NCBI GenBank assembly: GCA_019240015.1
Contig: JAFAZB010000295.1
Span: forward strand, 1 to 7,798
DNA from: Solirubrobacterales bacterium
GTDB taxonomy: Bacteria > Actinomycetota > Thermoleophilia > Solirubrobacterales > Solirubrobacteraceae
Length of the DNA: 7,798 bases
Direction of reading: 5' to 3'
Positions 1 to 5,595 of the stretch are shown in pieces. Position numbers and translations under genes: made by a program. The number at the start of each line of letters is the position of its first letter. Positions within the stretch are counted from its first letter, which is position 1. Under the pieces are notes generated by a model, which ran no database searches, was not told where the DNA came from, and was given only the letters and a program-made list of their open reading frames with translations.

Positions 1-103
1 GCAGCGGGTCGCCCAGCCCGCGGAAGTACTTCGCCACCAGGTCGCTCGCCTCGGGCGAGGCCGGGAGGCGGAACGGGCCTTCGAGCGCCGGCGCGACGGA
101 CAT
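1..103 (-). CDS. ArsR-family HTH transcriptional regulator, N-terminal part (cut by left edge)
   Basis: Only the first 34 codons are visible, reading leftward from an ATG at 103-101. The peptide contains VAKYFRGLGDPL (about residues 23-34), which matches the start of the winged-helix domain in ArsR/SmtB repressors (typically 'FRALGDPTRLRIL'). ArsR proteins are dimeric cytoplasmic repressors that release DNA when they bind metals or other ligands. The ligand cannot be told because the sensing residues lie outside the window. No clear Shine-Dalgarno precedes the ATG, so a leaderless mRNA is possible. An inverted repeat covers the start codon and suggests autoregulation. The family call rests on one short conserved stretch, so it is good but not certain. 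Confidence 0.72.
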   Translation of the reverse strand, partial: MSVAPALEGPFRLPASPEASDLVAKYFRGLGDPL

Positions 104-121
104 ATCGACTCTGGTTGATAT
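102..121. promoter_or_regulatory. Candidate ArsR-type operator over the regulator start codon
   Basis: The 20 bases ATATCGAC-TCTG-GTTGATAT form an inverted repeat with 8-base arms, 7 of 8 matching. It overlaps the ATG of the ArsR-like gene. ArsR/SmtB operators are often imperfect AT-rich 12-2-12-type dyads carrying ATA/TAT-like ends, close to the start of their own gene. The repeat is seen in the sequence; its use as an operator is inferred from its position. Confidence 0.5.
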
Positions 122-408
122 CAGAAACAACTGATGCGTGAGTCGGCCGCTGGCCGGTCGCCGTGTCGGTCAGCCAGCTCAGTCCGCAACGCACCATCGC
201 CGCGAACGCCAGCGCCCACGCGATCCAGGTGCTCGCCGCGAGCACCAGCAACGCGTCCGAGATCGTGTGCTGACCGTCGAGCGCCAGCCCCGACCGAGAC
301 GATCCCGGTGCCCATCACGACCGTCCCGGTCCCCGGGGGCAGCGCATCGGTCACGAGCCGTCGCCGCCGAGGCTCGCCGCCGGTGGTCCGTTCACTCCGC
401 CCTTGCAT
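121..408 (-). pseudogene. Frameshifted, truncated TDT-family (tellurite resistance/dicarboxylate) transporter remnant
   Basis: Reading leftward from an ATG at 408-406, residues about 25-42 read ALPPGTGTVVMGTGIVSV. This resembles the first membrane segment of the TDT family (TehA/Mae1), whose members usually have about 330-380 residues and ten membrane helices. After this motif the frame turns into Arg/Gly-rich non-membrane sequence and stops at 121-123. If one base is dropped from the C4 run at 288-291, the next frame continues as a plausible membrane helix: GLALDGQHTISD followed by ALLVLAASTWIAWALAFAA. Homology-like sequence fades by about residue 80 and the rest of the transporter is missing. 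It is therefore most likely a decayed fragment, although the single-base shift alone could be a sequencing error. Confidence 0.68.
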
Positions 409-570
409 CGTGGAACGGTGGAGCGATACCCGATCGCGATCGGCTCGCGGCGATGGACGTCAGCAGGCGGACCGATGCGCCAGATCCCGTTGCGCCACGA
501 GAAGCAAGCCGGTTAGGGTTGCGTACGCCCAAGATCACGTCCACAGCTTGCACTGAGAAAGGCGAGAGCG
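409..570. other. Intergenic region between divergent units, with a 14-bp perfect palindrome
   Basis: I see no gene in this stretch. It separates the minus-strand transporter remnant from the plus-strand small-protein operon. It holds CCGATCGCGATCGG, a perfect 14-base palindrome at 430-443, 22 bases upstream of the remnant's ATG. A weak promoter-like pair for the plus strand can be drawn (TTGCGC at 490-495 and TAGGGT at 514-519, spacing 18), but the match to consensus is poor. Confidence 0.4.
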
Positions 571-831
571 ATGGCTACCTACCTGGCGTTTCACGAGGTC
601 GACGACGTCGACCATTGGCAGAGCTCCCCGAAGCGGGAGGAGGTCTTCGGACCGCTCGGAGTAACCACTCGCACGTTCCGAGACCCTGAGGGGTCAAACC
701 GGGTCGGGCTGATCGTGGAGATTCCCGACTTTGACGCGTTTCAGGAGTTCATGCAGACCGAAGAGGCGGCCGACGCGATGAAGCACGATGGCGTCCGCCC
801 CGAAACGCTGCTGGTGCTAAAGGAGGCGTGA
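571..831 (+). CDS. Small hypothetical protein, probable dimeric alpha/beta-barrel (ferredoxin-like) fold
   Basis: This encodes 86 residues from an ATG preceded by AAAGGCGAG, a weak but usable ribosome site. I do not recognise a named family. The pattern is a beta strand (TYLAFHEV), a helix-prone stretch around a DDVDHW segment, a mid strand (TTRTF), a second strong strand (RVGLIVEIPD), a helix (FDAFQEFMQTEEAADAMKHDG) and a final strand (TLLVL). That beta-alpha-beta-beta-alpha-beta order fits dimeric alpha/beta-barrel proteins of about 90-110 residues, a fold used by antibiotic-biosynthesis monooxygenase-like and many uncharacterised actinobacterial proteins. There is no signal peptide or membrane segment. 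Its stop codon overlaps the next start, so the two products are probably made together. It is real as a gene; its function is unknown. Confidence 0.82.
   Translation: MATYLAFHEVDDVDHWQSSPKREEVFGPLGVTTRTFRDPEGSNRVGLIVEIPDFDAFQEFMQTEEAADAMKHDGVRPETLLVLKEA
820..826 (+). promoter_or_regulatory. Strong ribosome binding site inside the end of the preceding gene
   Basis: AAGGAGG lies in the last codons of the 571-831 gene, 4 bases before the ATG at 831. It decides the start of the second gene and marks the two as translationally coupled. Confidence 0.75.
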
Positions 832-1118
832 TGGCAGTTGGCTTACGGATCAAATTCGACGGCGGCACGCAGGAGCAGTACGAGGCAATCCACTCGCACA
901 TGCGCATCGATGAGAACCCGCCGGCAGGCCTGATCTTCCACTCGGCAGGTCCGATCGACGGCGGCTGGGGCGTGATCGACTTCTGGGAGTCGCGCGAGGC
1001 GTTCGACCGGTTCGTCGAGTCAGGCTTTGGACCGGCGGCCGAGGAGCTCGGCGACCGGGCCTTCGCAAGTCCGCCCGACATCAAGGAGTTCCCGGTCCAC
1101 AACATCAGCAAGCCCTAG
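831..1118 (+). CDS. Small hypothetical protein of dimeric alpha/beta-barrel type
   Basis: This encodes 95 residues. The ATG at 831 shares its A with the TGA of the upstream gene (TGATG). A strong AAGGAGG at 820-826 sits 4 bases before it, which favours this ATG over the in-frame GTG at 828. The sequence opens with a strand (AVGLRIKF), then GGTQEQYEAIHSHM, a central NPPAGLIFHSAGPIDGGWGV strand-turn-strand, a WESREAFDRFV helix and a C-terminal VHNISKP tail. This resembles small ABM-like actinobacterial proteins of about 95-100 residues, often annotated only as hypothetical. His and Trp residues in the putative barrel (H31, W50, W56) could form a ligand pocket, but no catalytic motif is diagnostic. 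Translational coupling suggests that it works with, or heterodimerises with, the upstream protein; that is inference. Confidence 0.88.
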   Translation: MAVGLRIKFDGGTQEQYEAIHSHMRIDENPPAGLIFHSAGPIDGGWGVIDFWESREAFDRFVESGFGPAAEELGDRAFASPPDIKEFPVHNISKP

Positions 1119-1218
1119 CGACCGACCAAGAGCGATTAGCGGGCTCCGGATGGGCACGCTGCGCTCGAACCAACCGCCGCCTGCCACCCGGCTGCAGATC
1201 GAGCTGCGCTGACTGTAA

Positions 1219-1241
1219 TCACGATCACATACCAATCGTGA
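1219..1241. promoter_or_regulatory. Dyad upstream of the nickel permease, candidate operator for the Fur-family regulator
   Basis: TCACGAT and ATCGTGA are perfect 7-base inverted arms separated by CACATACCA (9 bases). The dyad sits in the most AT-rich part of the 1119-1285 gap, 44 bases before the permease start. Fur-family dimers bind dyads of about this size in front of the genes they control, and the regulator gene is the second gene of this operon. It does not match the TGCAA-N5-TTGCA pattern I recall for Streptomyces Nur, so binding by this regulator is inference from position. Confidence 0.5.
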
Positions 1242-1285
1242 ATCGTTTGCAGTAGCCATTCGCCGGTACTAAGTTCCTGCCCGCC

Positions 1286-2371
1286 GTGATCGGTTTCATT
1301 CATGGGTTGAGCCGCGGCGAGCGGCGCACGCTCCTGGGTATGGCGGCGGTTGTGCTCGCTCTGCACGGCGTAGGCCTGTTCGTGCTGATCGCGCTGGTGG
1401 CGCCGCACCACTACGGCCTGGGCGCGTCCGGGACGTTCACGGTCGGCGTCGGTCTGACCGCCTATACGCTGGGGATGCGCCACGCGTTCGACGCCGATCA
1501 CATATCGGCGATCGACAACACAACGCGCAAGCTGATGGCCGAGGGCAAACGCCCAATGAGCGTGGGGTTCTTCTTCTCGCTGGGTCACTCGACGATCGTG
1601 TTCGCGCTCGCGTTCCTGTTCGCGATCGGGATCAAGGCGCTCAACGGCCAGGTACGCAACGATTCCTCGACGCTGCACAACGTGACCAACTGGATCGGCA
1701 CCGGCGTCTCCGGCTCCTTCCTGTACGTGATCGCAGGGCTGAACGTGGTCATCCTGCTGGGGATCCTCAAGGTGTTTCGGGAAATGCGCTCGGGCCAGTA
1801 CTCCGAGGCCGAGCTGGAGGCGAGGCTCCAGGCCCGCGGCCTGATGGGTCGCGTCTTCGGCCGTTTTAGCCGTGCGGTCACCAGGCCATGGCAGATGTAC
1901 CCGGTGGGCGTGCTTTTCGGCCTGGGCTTCGACACCGCCACCGAGGTCGCGCTGCTGTTCCTGGCCGCCGGCGCAGCTGGGGCAGGCCTGCCGTTCTACG
2001 CGATCCTGTGTCTGCCGATCCTGTTCGCCGCCGGCATGTCGCTGCTGGACACGCTCGATGGCTCGTTCATGAACTTCGCCTACGGCTGGGCGTTCTCCCG
2101 GCCGGTGCGCAAGGTCTTCTACAACATCGCCGTGACGGGGTTGTCGGTGGCGGTGGCGCTGGTGATCGGAACGATCGAGCTGAGCGGCTTGATCGCGCAG
2201 AAGCTGAATGCCCAGGGATCGTTCTGGAGCTGGCTCGAGAAGATCAACATCAACACGCTCGGCCTCATCATCGTGGGCATGTTCGTGGCCACCTGGGCGA
2301 TCGCGCTGGCGATCTGGCGGTTCGGCAGGATCGAAGAGCGCTGGGGGGCGCACATCGTCGAGAAGGCGTGA
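1286..2371 (+). CDS. NiCoT-family nickel/cobalt permease
   Basis: This 361-residue inner-membrane protein imports Ni2+ and/or Co2+ and belongs to the NiCoT family (HoxN/NixA/NicT). The signature HX4DH is present as RHAFDADH at residues 65-72, followed by ISAIDN. The other family motifs follow in order: FFFSLGHSTIVF (95-106), LGFDTATEVALL (213-224) and GMSLLDTLDG (250-259). About eight hydrophobic segments are visible, with a polar loop near residues 165-200 in the middle, and the length is typical. The best start is GTG at 1286; it has no obvious Shine-Dalgarno, so the mRNA may be leaderless. The stop is 4 bases before a Fur-family regulator gene, and the hydrogenase-maturation genes hypA and hypB converge on it, so nickel is the likelier substrate. 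Motifs alone cannot separate Ni from Co preference. Confidence 0.95.
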   Translation: MIGFIHGLSRGERRTLLGMAAVVLALHGVGLFVLIALVAPHHYGLGASGTFTVGVGLTAYTLGMRHAFDADHISAIDNTTRKLMAEGKRPMSVGFFFSLGHSTIVFALAFLFAIGIKALNGQVRNDSSTLHNVTNWIGTGVSGSFLYVIAGLNVVILLGILKVFREMRSGQYSEAELEARLQARGLMGRVFGRFSRAVTRPWQMYPVGVLFGLGFDTATEVALLFLAAGAAGAGLPFYAILCLPILFAAGMSLLDTLDGSFMNFAYGWAFSRPVRKVFYNIAVTGLSVAVALVIGTIELSGLIAQKLNAQGSFWSWLEKININTLGLIIVGMFVATWAIALAIWRFGRIEERWGAHIVEKA

Positions 2372-2375
2372 GTCC

Positions 2376-2828
2376 GTGACACTCGCACCGCAGGCCAACC
2401 GGCTGGCGTTCCGCAGCTTCGACGAGGCGGTGGCTGCATTGCGTGAACGCGGCATGCGCCTCTCGACCGCGCGCCGGCTGGCACTCGAGGCGCTGTTCGC
2501 CGCCGAGCGACCGGTATCCGCCGAATGGATCGCGGAGCGGCTGAAGATTGAGCTGACCTCTGTTTACCGCAACCTCGAGGCGCTCGAGCGCAACGGCATC
2601 GTCCGACACGTGCACCTCGGCCACGGTCCGGGGCTCTATCTGCTGGTCGGCGAGGGCGAGCGCGAGTACCTGTACTGCGAGCGCTGCGGGAGCGCCCAGG
2701 CGCTCGAGCCCGAACAGCTCGACCCGGTGCGGGAGCAGATCCGCGAGCGTTTTGGCCACCGGGCTCGCTTCACGCACTTTCCGATCGTGGGGACGTGCGC
2801 CGCGTGCCAGGTCGCGGGCGGCGCCTGA
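2376..2828 (+). CDS. Fur-family metal-responsive regulator, candidate nickel-uptake regulator
   Basis: This encodes 150 residues from GTG at 2376, with GAAGG nine bases upstream, 4 bases after the permease stop. The winged helix spans about residues 18-85: RLSTARRLALEAL, then SAEWIAERL and the recognition helix TSVYRNLEALERNGIVRHV. The structural zinc site is intact (C101/C104 and C141/C144). H78, H80 and H134 match positions of one metal site I recall for Streptomyces Nur (H70/H72/H126). The usual His-rich strand before the first CxxC is instead EREYLYC, so the equivalents of Nur H86/H88/H90 are not histidine, and the position matching H33 appears to be R46. It probably represses the permease operon, but its sensing site would be altered. 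The family call is firm; the nickel role comes from context. Confidence 0.9.
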   Translation: MTLAPQANRLAFRSFDEAVAALRERGMRLSTARRLALEALFAAERPVSAEWIAERLKIELTSVYRNLEALERNGIVRHVHLGHGPGLYLLVGEGEREYLYCERCGSAQALEPEQLDPVREQIRERFGHRARFTHFPIVGTCAACQVAGGA

Positions 2829-2837
2829 CCGACCGCT

Positions 2838-2857
2838 CGGGGGGAATCCTCACCCCG
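2838..2857. terminator. Weak hairpin between convergent operons
   Basis: CGGGG (2838-2842) and CCCCG (2853-2857) can pair around a 10-base loop. The 21-base gap between convergent stop codons is where a bidirectional terminator would be expected. There is no T-run on either strand and the stem is short; the minus-strand stop codon lies inside it. This is a weak candidate. Confidence 0.22.
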
Positions 2858-3149
2858 GCAGCAGCACCCACAGCTTCGGTCCGAGCGCGGCCAGAGCCTC
2901 CTGGCTGAGCGCCGCGACCGATGCAGCGCCGTCGCGCTCCATCGTGATCGTCAGCTCGCGCCAGGCACGCGCGACGGGTGCGACGCGCGCGGTCGGGCCC
3001 CAGCCGGTCGCGGCGCGCAGCTCGTCGGCCCGCTCACGCACCTCCTCGAGGGTCAGCTCGCCGAACGGGCGATTGGCCCCCCGGGTGTACACCAGCTGGG
3101 TGAGCAGGGCGTCGTTCGCCTCGCCCCCCGGGGGCGATGCGTCGCTCAT
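2850..3149 (-). CDS. Unrecognised 99-residue protein downstream of hypF
   Basis: I do not recognise this protein. The ATG at 3149-3147 gives 99 residues; a GTG directly before it is in frame. The N-terminus (about 10 residues, SDASPPGGEA) looks disordered. A helical segment follows with LTLEEVRERADELRAATG near residues 33-50, then VARAWRELTITM (about 59-70), and a hydrophobic tail ends in LGPKLWVLLPG. It has no cysteine, CxxC, membrane segment or signal peptide. The amino-acid composition is balanced, unlike antisense frames nearby, which supports a real gene. It lies 94 bases after the hypF stop on the same strand and may be the last gene of the hyp transcript. A role in hydrogenase maturation is only guilt by association. 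Confidence 0.62.
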   Translation of the reverse strand: MSDASPPGGEANDALLTQLVYTRGANRPFGELTLEEVRERADELRAATGWGPTARVAPVARAWRELTITMERDGAASVAALSQEALAALGPKLWVLLPG

Positions 3150-3243
3150 CACCGTGACCTGCCCGACGACGTGCTGCTCCCCGGGGACGCGCGGGGCGGC
3201 CCCAGCCGACGCCTGCGCGCCCGCCCGGACTGAGCGCCCCGAC
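3150..3243. other. Spacer between hypF and the downstream small gene
   Basis: This is a 94-base GC-rich spacer. The minus-strand frame of the small protein stays open through it up to hypF, but it contains no in-frame start codon other than the GTG at 3152. An N-terminal extension is therefore unlikely. I see no clear terminator or promoter. Confidence 0.4.
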
Positions 3244-5595
3244 TCACCCGGGGCTCCCGGCGATCCGTCGCGCGGCCACCGCGGCCTGCCCGTAGGAGAT
3301 CCCGCCGTCGCCCAGCGGCAAGCGCTCGGGCACGAGCGCGCGCAACCCCGCGGCCTTCAGGCCGTCGAACACGGCCTCGAGCAGCCGCCGGTTCTGGAAC
3401 ACGCCACCCGAGAGCACGACAACCTCGACCCCGCCGGAGGCGGCAGCCCGGCAGCAGGCCCTGACAGTGACCCCGGCGATCGTGTTGTGGAACCGGGCCG
3501 CGATCACCGAAGCCGAGCGACCTGCCGCCACCTCAGCGCGCACCGCGCGCACCGTCTCGCGCGGGTCAATCAGGAGCCGGCCGTCCTCGGCCTCCGTCAG
3601 GGCGATTGGATAGAGCCCAGCCTCGTGCGGATCGCAGGCCGCCTCGAGCTCGATCGCCGCCTGCCCCTCGTAGTTGATCCTGGCTCGCAGCCCGCACAGC
3701 GCCGCGACGGCATCGAACAGCCGGCCCATACTGCTCGTCACGGGGGACGCGATGCCGCCCGCAGCCATCCGAGCGACCGCGCGCCACGCGTCCGGGTCCA
3801 CCTGATCGGCGAGCGCCGCGGGCGGCGCAGCCGTCTCGGACTCCCGGCCGGGATCGACCGCGTCCAGCCAGGCGCACGCCATCCGCCACGGCTCGCGGAT
3901 CGCCCGCTCGCCGCCCGGTAGGCGCACCGGCCACAGGCTCCCGACGCGATCGAAGTCCGCGGTGCAGCCCAGCAGGAGCTCCCCGCCCCAGATCGTGCCA
4001 TCGGTCCCGTAGCCCGTCCCGTCGAAGATCGCGCCCAGCGCGGGACCTGCCTCGCCGTGCTCGCCCAGGCAGGCCGCCAGGTGTGCGTGGTGGTGCTGGA
4101 CGCCGATCAGCTGCACGCCCTCGCGCTCGACCGCATATTTGGTCGAGAGGTACTCGGGATGCAGGTCGTGAGCCACGACGCCGGGTGCTACCGCAAACAA
4201 CCGCTCGAAGTGCCCGACTGCCTCGGTGAAGGACTCGAGTGTCTCGTAGTTCTGCAAATCGCCGATGTGGTGGCTAACCCACGCGCGCCCGCCCTTGGCG
4301 ACGCAGACGGTGCTCTTCAGCTCGGCGCCGCAGGCCAGCAGCGGGGCGCGCCCCCCGGCTAGGGGGATGCTCGCCGGCACGTACCCGCGCGAGCGGCGCA
4401 GGATCAGCGACGGCGCTCGCGCCGGTGCGCGGTGGCCGGGACGCCGTGCTCGCACGACGGAGTCGTCCGTGCGCGTCTGGATCGGGCGGTCGTGCACGAG
4501 GACCAGGTCCGCGATGGCCCCCAGGCGCTCGAGTGCGTCCTCGTCGCGGTAGGCGATCGGCTCCTCAGACACGTTGCCGCTGGTCATCACGAGTGGCAAC
4601 GAGCAATCGGCGAGCAGCAAATGATGAAGCGGCGAGTAGGCCAGCATCACTCCCAGCTCGGGGGCGCCCGGCGCCACCGAGGGGGCGATCGCGGCATCCG
4701 GCCGGCGCGGCGCCAGCACGATCGGTCGCTGCACTGACTCGAGCAGCTCGCGGGTGCTCTGATCGCACTCGATCAGCCGCTCGGCGTCTGACACCGTCGC
4801 CACCATCAGCGCGAATGGCTTGTCCTCGCGATGCTTGCGCGCACGCAGCCGCGCGACCACCTGCTCCTGGTCGGCCCGGCAAGCGAGGTGATAGCCGCCG
4901 ATCCCCTTGACCGCCGCGATCGCCCCGTCGGACAGCGCTGCCGCGCAGGCCTGCACGGCATCGCGGGCGCCGCCCAGGCTCGCCGCCCGCCCGGCGCCGT
5001 CGAGCAGCGCGAGCGTTGGGCCGCACGCCGGGCATGCGTTGGGCTGGGCGTGAAAGCGCCGGTCGGCGGGATCCTCGTACTCGGCCAGGCACTGCGGGCA
5101 CATCCGAAAGGCCGCCATCGTCGTCAGCGGCCGGTCGTAGGGAATGCCGCGCACGATCGTGAACCGTGGCCCGCAGCCGGTGCAGTTGATGAAGGGGTAG
5201 CGATAGCGGCGGTCGCTTCGGTCGAGCAGCTCGGCCAGGCAGTCCGCGCAGGTGGCGCTGTCCGGCGTCACCGGCGCGTCGGGCGCCTCGCCGGCCGGGC
5301 TGGCGCGGATCAGGAACCCCGCCTCGCCGGTGGACGGGAGCTCGGAAACGAAGAGCCGCTCTAGCACGGCGAGCGGCGGCGCGTCGGCCTCGAGCCGCGC
5401 CAGGAAGCGCTCGACGGCCGCCGCGGCGCCCTCGACCTCGAGCAGCACCCCATGGGCGTCGTTGAGCACGTGGCCGCTCAGCCCGAGTTTCCCCGCGAGC
5501 CGGTAGACGTAGGGGCGAAAGCCGACACCCTGCACGGTGCCGACCACGCGCACCCCCACCCGCCGGGTCCGAACCTGAACGGCTGCCGCGCTCAC
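3244..5595 (-). CDS. hypF: Carbamoyltransferase HypF, [NiFe]-hydrogenase maturation
   Basis: HypF (783 residues, family-typical) converts carbamoyl phosphate and ATP into carbamoyl-adenylate and passes the carbamoyl group to the HypE C-terminal cysteine, the first step toward the CN ligands of the hydrogenase iron. Domains in order: acylphosphatase (about 10-98, GVGFRPY with R27, and N45); two zinc-finger pairs (C116/C119 with C138/C141, and C166/C169 with C188/C191); YrdC-like domain (about 212-395, KGIGGYHLACR, KHREDKPFALMV, MTSGNVSEEPIA); Kae1-like domain (about 415-780, HDLHPEY, HHHAH at 501-505, FDGTGYGTDG, LSGGVFQNRRL). All key motifs are intact. The start is GTG at 5595-5593, sharing GTGA with the stop of the upstream double-SIS gene; the open frame continues upstream but only as antisense-like sequence. 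HypE is not in the window. Confidence 0.97.
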   Translation of the reverse strand: MSAAAVQVRTRRVGVRVVGTVQGVGFRPYVYRLAGKLGLSGHVLNDAHGVLLEVEGAAAAVERFLARLEADAPPLAVLERLFVSELPSTGEAGFLIRASPAGEAPDAPVTPDSATCADCLAELLDRSDRRYRYPFINCTGCGPRFTIVRGIPYDRPLTTMAAFRMCPQCLAEYEDPADRRFHAQPNACPACGPTLALLDGAGRAASLGGARDAVQACAAALSDGAIAAVKGIGGYHLACRADQEQVVARLRARKHREDKPFALMVATVSDAERLIECDQSTRELLESVQRPIVLAPRRPDAAIAPSVAPGAPELGVMLAYSPLHHLLLADCSLPLVMTSGNVSEEPIAYRDEDALERLGAIADLVLVHDRPIQTRTDDSVVRARRPGHRAPARAPSLILRRSRGYVPASIPLAGGRAPLLACGAELKSTVCVAKGGRAWVSHHIGDLQNYETLESFTEAVGHFERLFAVAPGVVAHDLHPEYLSTKYAVEREGVQLIGVQHHHAHLAACLGEHGEAGPALGAIFDGTGYGTDGTIWGGELLLGCTADFDRVGSLWPVRLPGGERAIREPWRMACAWLDAVDPGRESETAAPPAALADQVDPDAWRAVARMAAGGIASPVTSSMGRLFDAVAALCGLRARINYEGQAAIELEAACDPHEAGLYPIALTEAEDGRLLIDPRETVRAVRAEVAAGRSASVIAARFHNTIAGVTVRACCRAAASGGVEVVVLSGGVFQNRRLLEAVFDGLKAAGLRALVPERLPLGDGGISYGQAAVAARRIAGSPG

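Noticed and set aside
597..613. Inverted repeat GGTCGAC-GAC-GTCGACC
   Set aside because: It lies inside coding sequence and is explained by the repeated Val-Asp-Asp-Val-Asp codons.
134..689. Two plus-strand open frames across the left region
   Set aside because: They are Arg/Ser/Pro-rich, run opposite the transporter remnant and into the 571 gene in another frame, and show no recognisable sequence.
1136..2455. Long minus-strand open frame opposite the nickel permease
   Set aside because: Its translation is rich in Arg, His, Gln and Asp with no domain, while the plus strand encodes a complete permease with all family motifs. It is an antisense shadow in GC-rich DNA.
2752..3921. Long plus-strand open frame running over the end of the regulator, the small gene and hypF
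   Set aside because: The product is low-complexity Arg/Pro/Ser-rich and overlaps well-supported genes on the other strand.
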